Source of the DNA: CAZRIZ01 sp964600285
GTDB taxonomy: Bacteria; Patescibacteriota; Saccharimonadia; Saccharimonadales; Saccharimonadaceae
Assembly: GCA_964600285.1 (NCBI GenBank)
Contig: CAZRIZ010000008.1
Location: forward strand, 1 to 30,644
Length of the DNA stretch: 30,644 nucleotides
Direction of reading: 5' to 3'
Below the pieces are notes generated by a model. That model made no database searches. It was not told where the DNA came from and worked only from the letters and a program-made list of their open reading frames with translations. Below, one piece after another: positions 1 through 9,066 of the stretch. The number at the start of each line of letters is the position of its first letter. Position 1 is the stretch's first letter. A program made the position numbers and the translations under genes.

Positions 1-372
1 CTTCAAGATAGTATAAATCACTGGGTAGGGCATTTCGAAGCCCTGGGGTATGATGTTTTGGATCGACCAAAACTAATCGCGCAAGAAAACCGCAAAAGCA
101 AATTACCGGAAGTGTTCAGGTCTTTTTATAAACATATAGAACAAACTGACGTATTTTTTCTAATAAACGAGAAAAAGGACAATATGGAGGGCTATATAGG
201 CGCTGGCGCTACAGCCGAGATAACATATGCAATTATCCAAAATCTGGTTCATGGTAAAAATATAAGGATTTATATACTCAACAAACCTAGCAAAAAAGTG
301 CCGTGTTACGACGAAGTCCAGTTCTGGCTAGAAATGGGCTGGGTGAGTATTTACGACACGCAAACCGAGTAG
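1..372 (+). CDS. Nucleoside 2-deoxyribosyltransferase-like protein, 5' truncated by window edge
   Basis: The reading frame is open from base 1 to the TAG at 370-372, so this is the last ~123 codons of a longer gene; the TTG at 58 is not a convincing start. The visible part has the layout of small Rossmann-like proteins related to nucleoside 2-deoxyribosyltransferases: a hydrophobic strand (DVFFLIN), then a loop with GYIGAGATAEITYA in which a Glu sits where the family keeps its conserved residue, then a strand (IRIYILN) and a short C-terminal helix with PCYDEVQFW. Many members in reduced genomes are annotated only as hypothetical, and the substrate cannot be told from this fragment. The family call is moderate; the enzymatic function is inference. 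Confidence 0.55.
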   Translation, partial: LQDSINHWVGHFEALGYDVLDRPKLIAQENRKSKLPEVFRSFYKHIEQTDVFFLINEKKDNMEGYIGAGATAEITYAIIQNLVHGKNIRIYILNKPSKKVPCYDEVQFWLEMGWVSIYDTQTE

Positions 373-382
373 TTTTTAGTTT

Positions 383-390
383 GCTATAAT
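383..390 (+). promoter_or_regulatory. Extended -10 promoter of the cupin gene
   Basis: TGCTATAAT (TG plus TATAAT at 385-390) lies 41 nt before the cupin start. No good -35 is seen. The expected start near 397 gives a ~35-nt leader that contains the AAGGAG ribosome site. Confidence 0.5.
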
Positions 391-431
391 TATTAGTGAA
401 TATTGGTAAAATAAGAAATAAGGAGATAGAA

Positions 432-863
432 ATGGATTTTTCCGATCATGGCAAAAAACCTTATGTGGTTGATATCGAAAAACTAACTGAAGAAAATGAA
501 ACTTATCGCACAGCTATTTGGACTGGTACTAATTTACAGATGACGTTAATGAGTATTGAGGTTGGTGAAGACATTGGCTTGGAGGCTCATCCAGACAACG
601 ACCAATTCTTACGCATAGAACAAGGAAGGGCTCGAGTACAGATGGGCGACAGTAAAGACGCCTTGAGTTTCGAGGCTGAAGCTGAAGACGGTAGTGGTAT
701 ATTTATCCCAGCTGGTACTTGGCACAATATCACCAACATTAGCGACGAGCAGGTAAAAATATATTCGATTTATGCGCCTGTACATCATCCGTTTGGCACG
801 GTTCATGAGACTAAAGCTATCGCTGAAGAAGCTGAAGCCCACGAACACGAACACGAACGCTAA
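432..863 (+). CDS. Cupin-domain protein
   Basis: A 143-residue single-domain cupin. The ATG at 432 is preferred over the upstream GTG at 396 because AAGGAG (420-425) sits 6 nt before it. Cupin motif 1 is seen as GLEAHPDNDQFLRIEQGRA, with His, Asp/Gln and Glu in metal-ligand positions, and motif 2 as PAGTWHNITN with its His. The tail after about residue 125 is acidic and ends in a His/Glu repeat (AHEHEHER) that could bind metal. Small stand-alone cupins of this kind are often sugar-isomerase-like or of unknown substrate; no substrate can be given. It is a single-gene unit between its own promoter and a strong terminator. Confidence 0.8.
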   Translation: MDFSDHGKKPYVVDIEKLTEENETYRTAIWTGTNLQMTLMSIEVGEDIGLEAHPDNDQFLRIEQGRARVQMGDSKDALSFEAEAEDGSGIFIPAGTWHNITNISDEQVKIYSIYAPVHHPFGTVHETKAIAEEAEAHEHEHER

Positions 864-881
864 AATTAGCGAATCTATACA

Positions 882-917
882 AATCACGCTCTGAGCAGAC
901 AGGGCGTGATTAGTTTT
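882..917 (+). terminator. Intrinsic terminator after the cupin gene
   Basis: A 10-bp stem (AATCACGCTC paired with GGGCGTGATT, one G-T wobble) is followed by TAGTTTTTAT. Confidence 0.8.
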
Positions 918-934
918 TATAAACTAGCAATTAA

Positions 935-943
935 TGTTACAAT
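935..943 (+). promoter_or_regulatory. Extended -10 promoter of the histidine kinase
   Basis: TGTTACAAT (TG, one base, TACAAT at 938-943) ends 11 nt before the ATG at 955. The implied start near 950 leaves a leader of about 5 nt with no ribosome site. The -35 region is only T-rich. Confidence 0.5.
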
Positions 944-954
944 TATCTCTATAA

Positions 955-2610
955 ATGAGTGGGCGAAACTATAAAGTTATCAAGTTTGTAGCATTTCTAC
1001 TGTTGGTGGCAGTCCTGGTTGCGCTAGGATTAAATGTGGCATTTTACGCTGAGATTGAGCCGCTTTATCTAAATTTAACGACAGACTTAGTGACGAAGAC
1101 ATCAGTCGGAGGGCTTGCTCTTTGTATGATTGGACTGATTATCATATTAGTTAAAAATAAAAAACCGACTGGAAGCATGGTTGGCGACAAACTAAGCCAA
1201 TCAGACACCGATCAAACCTTGGCTGTCATAAATTCTATAGGCGAGGGGATAATTGTGCTAGATAATAATAAAAACATAAACCTCATCAACCCCAAAGCGC
1301 AAGAAATAACTGGCTGGAATGATGATGCTATCGGCCTAAAGTTTCAGGCTATTTTACAACTAGTGAGCAAAGATGGAGCGGTTGTGGAAGATCAAGATAA
1401 CCCCGTTATTTCAGTATTCAAACTGAATGAGTCCAGAGAAAGCACGGAATTTTCTATCAAAAATCAGAAAGAGGACGTTCTACCGATACGGCTAAAAATA
1501 AACCCCATACCAGACAAACAAGGCGTGGTAGTGGCATTTAGTGATATCTCAAGCGAAGTAAAAAAGAACCAGCAACAACTAGAGTTTATTTCAACAGCTA
1601 GTCATGAAATGCGTACACCAGTTGCCGCTATTGATGGGTATCTAAGCCTGATACTAAACCCAAAGATCTGCAATATTGACATCAAAGCCAATGAGTACGC
1701 CCTAAAAGCCCAAAATTCGTCTAAGCATCTTGGCACTTTGTTCAAGAACTTGCTCGATTCCTCAAAAATAGATGACGGGCGTATGGCGATGAAGCTTGAG
1801 GTTGTTGACATGGTTTCACTGATACGGCAAGTATGTCAATCGCTCGAGTCGCTAGCTACAGCCAAGCAGCTTAAACTAGAATTCGTGCCAGACTCAGATA
1901 ATCTGAAGCGTGGTCGTGCCACCAAAATGAAGCTACCTCTCTATGCACAGGTTGATAATAATTTGATGGTTGAAGCGGTCTCTAATTTAATAGAAAATGC
2001 CATTAAGTACACCGCTAGCGGTAAGGTTTCGGTTGATATCGTGGGCAATAAGGAAGGGGAGGTGGTAGTTTTGGTTCAAGACACTGGAATTGGCATACCA
2101 GAAAAGGATATTCCACACCTATTTCAGAAGTTTTACCGAGTCGATAATAGAGACACTAGAGAGATCGGCGGAACTGGTTTGGGACTTTATTTAACTAGAA
2201 GAATTATAGAAAAAATGCGTGGCAAAATATGGGTAGAGAGTGAATTAGGCGTTGGCAGTAAATTCTTCATATCATTGCGTCGCCTCAACGAAAAACAGGC
2301 CAAAATCCTAATGGAAGCAAGTCAGGTCCAACCAAACGAAGCCGAGCTGGAACTAAAAATGCAACCGAAAATTGAAGAAAACCAGGGTGTAATAAATCCC
2401 ATAATTTCACCGGTAGAAAATCCTGTGTTACCTGTGCTGCCCGTGTTGTCGCCAACTGTAGAAGTCACTGCTCCAATTATGACACCGCCACCTGACGACA
2501 AAATAATTTCTAGACAAACCGCTCAAAGACTGAGGGCGCTGGGCTATAACACCGAAAAGTTTACCGTAATTGGCGGGGAAGGCGAGCCAGTTGAGCAGCA
2601 GCCAAAATAA
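955..2610 (+). CDS. Membrane PAS sensor histidine kinase
   Basis: 551 aa. Two membrane segments (residues ~10-30 and ~51-68) leave a short extracytoplasmic loop. A PAS domain follows (~85-205, starting near INSIGEGIIVLD), then a HisKA dimerisation domain with the H-box SHEMRTP (His217 as phospho-acceptor) and a HATPase domain with N-box (NLIENAIKYT), G1 (DTGIGIP, ~376) and G2 (GGTGLGL, ~405). The last ~100 residues are a Pro/Val-rich, probably disordered tail ending in a short conserved-looking stretch (TAQRLRALGYN). It should autophosphorylate at the membrane and pass phosphate to the response regulator that starts 53 nt downstream. The signal is unknown. The mRNA appears nearly leaderless. 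Confidence 0.9.
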   Translation: MSGRNYKVIKFVAFLLLVAVLVALGLNVAFYAEIEPLYLNLTTDLVTKTSVGGLALCMIGLIIILVKNKKPTGSMVGDKLSQSDTDQTLAVINSIGEGIIVLDNNKNINLINPKAQEITGWNDDAIGLKFQAILQLVSKDGAVVEDQDNPVISVFKLNESRESTEFSIKNQKEDVLPIRLKINPIPDKQGVVVAFSDISSEVKKNQQQLEFISTASHEMRTPVAAIDGYLSLILNPKICNIDIKANEYALKAQNSSKHLGTLFKNLLDSSKIDDGRMAMKLEVVDMVSLIRQVCQSLESLATAKQLKLEFVPDSDNLKRGRATKMKLPLYAQVDNNLMVEAVSNLIENAIKYTASGKVSVDIVGNKEGEVVVLVQDTGIGIPEKDIPHLFQKFYRVDNRDTREIGGTGLGLYLTRRIIEKMRGKIWVESELGVGSKFFISLRRLNEKQAKILMEASQVQPNEAELELKMQPKIEENQGVINPIISPVENPVLPVLPVLSPTVEVTAPIMTPPPDDKIISRQTAQRLRALGYNTEKFTVIGGEGEPVEQQPK

Positions 2611-2646
2611 AAACATAAACGCTATGGCTTTTTTTTAGTTTATCTT

Positions 2647-2658
2647 TATAATAAGGAG
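2647..2658 (+). promoter_or_regulatory. TATAAT directly followed by AAGGAG before the response regulator
   Basis: TATAAT (2647-2652) abuts AAGGAG (2653-2658), which is 5 nt before the ATG at 2664. If the TATAAT is used, the transcript starts near 2659 and lacks the ribosome site; if transcription reads in from the kinase, the ribosome site is used. The site also rules out the upstream GTG at 2658 as start. Confidence 0.4.
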
Positions 2659-2663
2659 TGATT

Positions 2664-3734
2664 ATGACAAAGATTTTGTTAGTTGAAGACGACAAAGGCC
2701 TGCGCGAAATTTATGGGGTGCGGTTGCTCGCTGAAGGTTATGATATCGTCTCAGCCGGTGACGGGGAAGAAGCCCTAGCTATGGCTATAAAAGAGCGCCC
2801 TAATTTAATTTTAAGCGACGTAATGATGCCAAAGATTTCTGGCTTTGATATGCTGGATATTTTGCGTTCAACTACAGAGACTAAAGACATAAAAGTAATT
2901 ATTATGACCGCACTGTCAAGCGAAGACCAGAGATCTCGCGGAGAGGCACTTGGTGCTGATTTGTATTTAGTAAAATCTCAAGTTGGCATTGAGGATGTCG
3001 TCAAAGCGGTCAAAGACGTGTTAATGAAGCCTGCGCCACCGGCACCCCAAGAGCAGCTTCAAGCGCAGGCCATGCCACCTCAACCGACCATGGCGCCACA
3101 CCCAGTTAGCACCCCACAGTCACCAGCAGATAGCCTAAGAAACATCTCAAACCAAACAAATTATCAAACGCAAGCTAGTCAAGCAGTGTCACAACAGCCC
3201 GTCGCGCCACAGTATGCGCCACAACAGCCTCAGCCACAACCTCAATTTCAGCCACAACCTCAGGCTCAACCACCAGTACGGCAAACCCAGCAACCAGCGA
3301 TAGGGCAGCCTCTACCAGCACCAGGTCAAGGCTTAGCGCAACAAATACCGCAACGACCAGAACAATTTGGCGTACCGCCTCGTGAAGAAGGCCTACCTTT
3401 ACCAACAGCTCCGTTTTCAACCGAGCGCAAAAAATCCGGTAGCATAAGCGAGCGAGTTATCCAGCCACCGGCTCGAGCTCAAGAAGGCGAGACTTATGAC
3501 GTGGCCCGAGCGATGGCAGATGCGCTAAACAACAACCGAACTAATCCCATTGGCTCAGGTAGCGTCGCTAGCGGTATTCAACCACCAGCGCCCATCAATC
3601 AAGCTCCACAGATGAATCAGCCGCTGCAGACACCTCCTATGGCACCCAACCAACTTAACACTCAACCCCAGATGCCCCAGATGAATAATCAAGTCCCGCC
3701 AGTACCAAACCAATGGCCGAACCAACCCGTTTAA
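2664..3734 (+). CDS. Response regulator with long Pro/Gln-rich tail, no output domain
   Basis: 356 aa. Residues 1-120 form a REC domain with acidic pair D9/D10, phospho-acceptor D52 (LSDVMMP), T82 and K104. The remaining ~235 residues have no recognisable DNA-binding or enzymatic domain. They are rich in Pro, Gln and Ala, with many QPQ-type repeats between ~180 and 230 and a better-conserved-looking patch (ETYDVARAMADALNNN) near residue 275. The likely partner kinase is the gene just upstream, which also carries a Pro-rich tail. The protein probably acts through protein contacts rather than transcription. It overlaps the next gene by 22 nt in another frame, implying translational coupling. 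Confidence 0.88.
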   Translation: MTKILLVEDDKGLREIYGVRLLAEGYDIVSAGDGEEALAMAIKERPNLILSDVMMPKISGFDMLDILRSTTETKDIKVIIMTALSSEDQRSRGEALGADLYLVKSQVGIEDVVKAVKDVLMKPAPPAPQEQLQAQAMPPQPTMAPHPVSTPQSPADSLRNISNQTNYQTQASQAVSQQPVAPQYAPQQPQPQPQFQPQPQAQPPVRQTQQPAIGQPLPAPGQGLAQQIPQRPEQFGVPPREEGLPLPTAPFSTERKKSGSISERVIQPPARAQEGETYDVARAMADALNNNRTNPIGSGSVASGIQPPAPINQAPQMNQPLQTPPMAPNQLNTQPQMPQMNNQVPPVPNQWPNQPV

Positions 3735-4438
3735 ACAAACAGCTGGCCTATTGGCTGGGTGTGTCTAGAAGAGAAGCCGACGACTTAATCGCTTCTGGTA
3801 GAATTTTAGTTAATGGAGATCCTGCTAAACTTGGTCAGCGAGTTGTCGAAGAGGACTATGTTGTTTTTGATCAAAAACCTGTCAAAAAACAGATTATAAA
3901 ACGTCTAATCGCCCTCAATAAACCAGTCGGCTATACCTGTTCCCGCGCCAAGCAACGTGACGAGATGAATGTTTACGACTTATTGCCAAAAGATATGACT
4001 AACCTCAAACTAGTTGGTCGTCTAGATAAAGACAGTTCTGGCATAATTCTTTTAACCAACGACGGCGACTTTGCTTATAAGATGACTCACCCGAAGTTTC
4101 AAAAGACAAAGATTTATTTAGTAGTGCTAGACCATACGCTTGAACCACTACACCAGCAAATGATAAGCGATTTTGGTATCGACTTACCAGACGGGCGAAG
4201 TAGACTGCAAGTTAGCAAAATCTCTCCGGAAGAAATCGCCGATCTCGGCATAGACTATGCAAAACCTAAAAATAATCAGCAAATTTATCGTGTCGAAATG
4301 AGTGAGGGACGAAATCGACAAATTAGACGAACTTTCGAAGCGCTAGGGTATGCCGTGACCGATCTACACCGCATCAACTTTGGCGAATATTTTGTTAGTG
4401 ACTTGAATCTCAAACAGTGGCGCGAAGAGCAATTTTAA
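3713..4438 (+). CDS. RsuA/RluB-family rRNA pseudouridine synthase
   Basis: 241 aa, normal for the family. An N-terminal S4 RNA-binding domain (residues ~4-50; RREADDLIASGRILVNG) is followed by the catalytic domain with GRLDKDSSGIILLTNDG, where D105 is the catalytic Asp, and the late motif EGRNRQIRRTF. These enzymes isomerise one uridine in 16S or 23S rRNA. RsuA (16S) and RluB/RluF/RluE (23S) cannot be separated by eye; RluB is the usual partner of der in gene order, which favours it slightly. The start overlaps the end of the response-regulator gene by 22 nt; der follows 15 nt later. Confidence 0.9.
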   Translation: MAEPTRLNKQLAYWLGVSRREADDLIASGRILVNGDPAKLGQRVVEEDYVVFDQKPVKKQIIKRLIALNKPVGYTCSRAKQRDEMNVYDLLPKDMTNLKLVGRLDKDSSGIILLTNDGDFAYKMTHPKFQKTKIYLVVLDHTLEPLHQQMISDFGIDLPDGRSRLQVSKISPEEIADLGIDYAKPKNNQQIYRVEMSEGRNRQIRRTFEALGYAVTDLHRINFGEYFVSDLNLKQWREEQF

Positions 4439-4453
4439 GGTATAGTTAGCTTA

Positions 4454-5574
4454 ATGAACAAGTCAAGAATACCCACTGTTGCAATCGTGGGACAAGCTAA
4501 CGTAGGGAAGAGTTCGATTTTTAATCGATTAGTTGGAAGCAGGCAGGCAATTGTGGCGCGAGAGGCTGGCACGACCCGTGATAACGTGGCGCGGAAAGTC
4601 GAGATTGGCAAACACGCCGTCCTGCTAGTCGACACCGCTGGGTTCAAAGAAGCAGAAGATGACTTTGAGATGACAATCCAAGACCAAATTAACGAGGCTA
4701 CTAGCTTGGCAGACGTAATTTTAGTTGTCTTAGACAGCACTCTCTATCCAGACCATCACGACATAAGTATCTTGCGTCAGGCGCAAAAAAAGCAAAAGCC
4801 TGTAGTTCTAGTTGTTAATAAAACCGACCTAAAATCACACGTCGATAAGAGTGAGTTTACAAAACTTGGGGTCAGAGACATTATATTTATATCGGCCAAT
4901 CATGGAGACGGATTCGCCGACTTAAACAAGCTAATTGCTAAAATGCTGCCAGACGCTAAAGAAAGCGCTCACCAAGAAGTAGCTGATATAAAAATCGCCC
5001 TAATCGGGCGACCGAATGTTGGAAAGAGTTCATTATTTAACAACCTAGCGCAGAAACAACAAGCTATAGTTTCTGGAGTTGCTGGAACCACCCGTGACCT
5101 AAATCGAGTTACAGTGGGGTACAAGGGTAAATCTATTGAACTAATCGATACTGCTGGTGTGCGCAAGCCCGGTAAGCAGGAAACTGGCGTAGAAAAATTC
5201 AGCGTCTTAAGGACTGCCCAAGCAATCGAAGAAGCAGACGTTTGTCTGCTAGTTTTGGATGCCCAAGAATTTACGACTCAAAACGACCAAGCCTTGGCNN
5301 NNNNNNNNNNNNNNNNNNNNNNNNNNNNNNNNNNNNNNNNNNNNNNNNNNNNNNNNNNNNNNNNNNNNNNNNNNNNNNNNNNNNNNNNNNNNNNNNNNTA
5401 CGCTACATCGTTCAAACCGACACCAACCCACCTTGGTTTGTAATTTACGGTAGCAATCTCAAGCACATCCACTGGAGTTACGAACGCTATCTTGACGCCC
5501 AAATCCGTGAATTTTACGATTATACAGGTACGCCAATTAAATTTAGTTTTCGGGAAAATAAAAAAGAACGATAG
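4454..5574 (+). CDS. der: Ribosome-assembly GTPase Der (EngA), interrupted by an assembly gap
   Basis: Tandem GTPase that helps 50S ribosome assembly. The first P-loop is GQANVGKS (residues 13-20) and the second GRPNVGKS (185-192), each followed by a switch II motif (DTAGF and DTAGV). The C-terminal KH-like domain is seen after the gap (NPPWFVIYG, SYERYLDAQIREFYDYTGTPI). 100 Ns at 5299-5398 break the gene and the frame differs on either side, so the N-run is not the true length. Compared with Der proteins, about 100-110 codons (G4/G5 of GTPase 2 and the start of the KH-like domain) are missing. A TATAGT (4441-4446) ends 7 nt before the ATG. The DUF2207 gene follows after 8 nt. Confidence 0.93.
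5299..5398. other. Scaffold gap (100 N) inside der
   Basis: Exactly 100 Ns, a conventional unknown-size spacer. Frame continuity of der requires a true length of 2 modulo 3; family comparison suggests about 300-330 bp. Confidence 0.95.
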
Positions 5575-5582
5575 GGGAAGTA

Positions 5583-7478
5583 ATGAAAAAATACACTATA
5601 GCACTAGCGGTTGCCGTGATTGCAATCTTTGGTCTTAACTTAACTATAAGTCCAAAAACTCACGCTGGAGTTGATGATTTTTATTTCAAGTCAATGCAGG
5701 TTGACTATGTGCTCGACAAGGACGAAGATAATCACTCAACGCTCGAGGTTAGTGAAACCATAATTCCAGTCTTTCCTATCTTTAATCAAAACCGCGGCAT
5801 CATCAGGGCCATTCCTAAGACATACCAGAACCATACCCTAAGTCTAAAGCTTGGTTCAGTTTACCGAAACGGCGTAGTAGCCAACATATACGACGACACA
5901 ACAGAAAACCAGCACAGACGGCTGACAATTCGCGACGAAGATGATGAATCTTATTTACACGGAGAACAAGAATACAAAATTAACTACCATCTACGTGACG
6001 TTACTCACAGACCTAACGATGCAGATATTGACGAATTTTATTGGGATATTAATGGCAACAATTGGAACCAAGTTTTTAATTCAGTTGAGGCTAGAGTCAA
6101 GGTGTCTGACAACATAAGGTCAAACATGCTCGCCGATCGGTACTCGTGCTACACCGGTAAGTTTGGTGAAAATACCTACGGTTGCGACGTTTCTTTCGAC
6201 GAAGCAAGTGGAGTACTACATGCTAGAACAACAAAACCATTACAGCCCAGAGAGACTCTCACGATAGCTATCGGCTTTAAGAAAGATACTTTTACTCCTT
6301 ACCGTAATATACTAGGTAGTATTATTGTGGTTGGACTGATACCAATGACAATAATTGGAGCAATTGGGTTAGTACGAACTATTCGCGGAATAACCGCTCT
6401 TAACAAGCTGAAGAAGTCAGTCAAAGTACGCCAGCCCATTGTGACGCAGTTCTTGCCTCCAGAAGACAGTGATATCCATTTAGATAGCGCCATCTACTTA
6501 GACAGCACGATCTCTGGTGGAGGTGGCAGTATAATTACCGTAGGGTTATTGGATATGGCGGTTAAGCATAAGATAAAATTAGTCGAAAAAGACGCTAAAG
6601 GTCTCTTCTCGAAAAAATCATACTCCATAGAAATAACTAACGCTGACGCACTAACAGACCGCGATCGCAAATTCCTAGCCATATTCTTTAGAAGAGAAAT
6701 AACAAACGGCAGAGTTCATATTATGAAGAAGAATGACCGGGCCGTATCGGTAAAAGCGGACGCTTACCTGTCAAAAACTTCTAAAAAACTCGTTGAGGCT
6801 GGGTTATTTAAAGACAACGCGGAGGCTAAGGGGCGCGTGCTTAACTCTTTATTTATTACGGCAGTGGTGTTAGTCGCGACCCTTGTGACTTCAGAAAGTG
6901 TCTTAATCACACCAGACTCACCACTAAACCTAGTCCTGTCAGTAACACACAGTATCGTAATATTACTTATAATTGCACTGGGGTTTTTAATTCCGATTAC
7001 TCTAATTGTAATGCAGCCGCCATATCTGACCGAGAAGGGAGCTAGTGTGCTGGGTCACCTCTTGGGATTAAAAGAATATATCAAACACGCCGAAAGAGAT
7101 CGATTAAAGTTCGCTCAAAGTGTTGAAGGCGCACAGAGACAGCTTGAAAAAAACTTATCAGGCGATACAAGTTTAGGAGAGAACCCCAACTATAAGGTCA
7201 TTCTTTACGAACGGCTTCTACCGTATGCGGCTATGTTTGGTTTAGAAAAATCCTGGACCAGGCAACTAGAAGTAATCTACCAATCTGAAGTCGGTTATGA
7301 GCCAACCTGGTTTGTTGGATCAAATGGATTTAATGCCGGCGGCTTCTCTAGAAGCATTAATTCGCTCTCTAGTAGCGTTTCAAGCTCTACTGGATACAGT
7401 AGCTCTGACTCATCAGGCTCAGGTGGAGGTGGCTCTGGTGGCGGTGGTGGTGGCGGTGGTGGCGGTGGTGGATGCTAG
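5583..7478 (+). CDS. DUF2207-family membrane protein with Gly-rich C terminus
   Basis: 631 aa. The start is supported by GGGGAAG (5574-5580) just before it. An N-terminal signal peptide (residues ~1-29, cleavage likely after THA) leads into an extracytoplasmic beta-rich DUF2207 domain (~30-235). There is one membrane segment at ~240-265, a cytoplasmic part (~270-415) and two more membrane segments near 418-438 and 452-478. The tail is low complexity: Ser-rich, then a Gly run ending in a C-terminal Cys. This architecture matches the DUF2207 family (YciQ-like, function unknown). It follows der closely and is likely co-transcribed with it. The terminal Cys is unusual; family tails often end in Gly runs with Ser or Trp. 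Confidence 0.8.
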   Translation: MKKYTIALAVAVIAIFGLNLTISPKTHAGVDDFYFKSMQVDYVLDKDEDNHSTLEVSETIIPVFPIFNQNRGIIRAIPKTYQNHTLSLKLGSVYRNGVVANIYDDTTENQHRRLTIRDEDDESYLHGEQEYKINYHLRDVTHRPNDADIDEFYWDINGNNWNQVFNSVEARVKVSDNIRSNMLADRYSCYTGKFGENTYGCDVSFDEASGVLHARTTKPLQPRETLTIAIGFKKDTFTPYRNILGSIIVVGLIPMTIIGAIGLVRTIRGITALNKLKKSVKVRQPIVTQFLPPEDSDIHLDSAIYLDSTISGGGGSIITVGLLDMAVKHKIKLVEKDAKGLFSKKSYSIEITNADALTDRDRKFLAIFFRREITNGRVHIMKKNDRAVSVKADAYLSKTSKKLVEAGLFKDNAEAKGRVLNSLFITAVVLVATLVTSESVLITPDSPLNLVLSVTHSIVILLIIALGFLIPITLIVMQPPYLTEKGASVLGHLLGLKEYIKHAERDRLKFAQSVEGAQRQLEKNLSGDTSLGENPNYKVILYERLLPYAAMFGLEKSWTRQLEVIYQSEVGYEPTWFVGSNGFNAGGFSRSINSLSSSVSSSTGYSSSDSSGSGGGGSGGGGGGGGGGGGC

Positions 7479-7539
7479 CCAAAATTAGCCCATCACCAAA
7501 CTTAAAACCGAATAGACTTATAAACAAATCACTTTGAGT

Positions 7540-7545
7540 TATAAT
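7540..7545 (+). promoter_or_regulatory. -10 element of gpmI, leaderless arrangement
   Basis: TATAAT ends 6 nt before the ATG at 7552, so transcription should start at or next to the start codon. No ribosome site is present. The -35 region is only A+T-rich. Confidence 0.5.
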
Positions 7546-7551
7546 TAACTT

Positions 7552-9066
7552 ATGAATAATTTACCTTTAGTATTACTAATTTTAGACGGGCTTGGACTAG
7601 CGCCAAGTGGACCGGGGAATGCTGTTAGTCTAGCTAGCACGCCAAACTTTGACAAATTATGGCGAGATTTTCCGCATAGCGAGCTTGAGGCTTCTGGTTT
7701 GGCTGTTGGCTTACCGGCCGGACAAATGGGGAACTCTGAAGTTGGTCACAGCAATATTGGAGCAGGGCGTATTATAAAACAGGATTTAGTAAAAATTGAC
7801 GCATCGATTGATGGCGGAGATTTTTTTGATAACCCCGTGTTATTGCAGGCCATTGAACAAGCCAAAGAGCGCCAATCAAAATTACACCTAATTGGCTTAG
7901 TGTCAGATGGAGGCGTCCACAGCCACATAAACCATATAGTTGCGCTGCTCGAAGCTTCAAAAAGACAGAATTTCCAGAACGTTTTTGTGCACGCTCTCAC
8001 CGATGGTCGCGATACTGCACCAAAGTCAGCCCTAGATTATATTCAACAGCTTGATTTGGCCATGTTAAAGATCGGCGTAGGAAAAATTGCTACTATTGCT
8101 GGTCGGTATTATGCTATGGATCGAGACAAGCGCTGGGACAGACTGGAGAAAGCTTACGTAGCGATGGTTGAGAGTATCGGCGAGGAAGCCAACAGCGCTG
8201 AAGAGGCGATCGAGCATAATTACTCTAACGGTATCACCGATGAATTTATCATTCCAACGGTTATTGATAAAACTGGATCGATTAGCCAAGGCGATGTGGT
8301 TATTTGTTTCAACTTCAGAGCCGACCGCATGATTCAGCTAGTTAACGTACTATCTAATCCCAGTCAGGCCGAGTTTGAAATCACGCACCCCGCCGACAAT
8401 TTGTCCGTATTTACCATGACTCACTACAGCGACGACATAGAGGCGCCGGTGCTTTTTAGCGAAGCCGTTCTTAAACGTACACTAGGTGAAATTATTGCGG
8501 CAAATGGCCTGAGACAACATCGCATTGCTGAAACTGAGAAATACGCCCACGTTACTTACTTTTTCAACGGAGCTATCGAGCAACAATTCAAAAACGAAGA
8601 AAGAGTGCTAATCCCTTCGCCAAAAGTCGCAACCTATGATATACAACCAGAGATGAGCGTCGATGACGTAGCTAGCGCCACGATCAATACCTTAAAAAAC
8701 GGCTTGAGCGACGTCTTGATAGTTAATTTCGCCAACTGCGACATGGTTGGCCACACCGGCGATATCACCGCAGCCATTAGGGCAGTCGAGGCCGTAGATA
8801 AAGCGCTGGGACGGGTCTATGAGGCCGTCCAGGAAGCTAACGGAATGCTTTTAGTTACCGCTGATCACGGAAACGCTGAAGTAATGCTCGAACCAAATGG
8901 GACACCGTGCACAACTCATACGACTAACCCCGTACCGTTCATTCTTTGTAGCAGGCAAGATATAACCTTATCCGATGGAAAGTTATCTGACATTGCCCCA
9001 ACAATACTGAGTCTAATTGGTATAAAGAGTCCAGACGAAATGACTGGAAGCAAATTAATACAATGA
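7552..9066 (+). CDS. gpmI: 2,3-bisphosphoglycerate-independent phosphoglycerate mutase
   Basis: 504 aa, the usual length. It interconverts 3- and 2-phosphoglycerate in lower glycolysis using Mn2+. The N-terminal metal motif LILDGLG (D12) and the phosphoserine motif GNSEVGH (S62) are present, as are the DGRDT and RADRM substrate motifs and the C-terminal metal site TADHGNAE. The reading frame is complete. The TGA stop overlaps the ATG of pth (ATGA), showing coupling and that TGA is a true stop in this genome. Confidence 0.97.
   Translation: MNNLPLVLLILDGLGLAPSGPGNAVSLASTPNFDKLWRDFPHSELEASGLAVGLPAGQMGNSEVGHSNIGAGRIIKQDLVKIDASIDGGDFFDNPVLLQAIEQAKERQSKLHLIGLVSDGGVHSHINHIVALLEASKRQNFQNVFVHALTDGRDTAPKSALDYIQQLDLAMLKIGVGKIATIAGRYYAMDRDKRWDRLEKAYVAMVESIGEEANSAEEAIEHNYSNGITDEFIIPTVIDKTGSISQGDVVICFNFRADRMIQLVNVLSNPSQAEFEITHPADNLSVFTMTHYSDDIEAPVLFSEAVLKRTLGEIIAANGLRQHRIAETEKYAHVTYFFNGAIEQQFKNEERVLIPSPKVATYDIQPEMSVDDVASATINTLKNGLSDVLIVNFANCDMVGHTGDITAAIRAVEAVDKALGRVYEAVQEANGMLLVTADHGNAEVMLEPNGTPCTTHTTNPVPFILCSRQDITLSDGKLSDIAPTILSLIGIKSPDEMTGSKLIQ

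Noticed and set aside
9063..9066. Possible recoding of TGA as in some CPR lineages
   Set aside because: TGA forms ATGA stop/start overlaps at gpmI/pth, mraY/ftsW and murG/ftsQ and ends each protein at its expected length.
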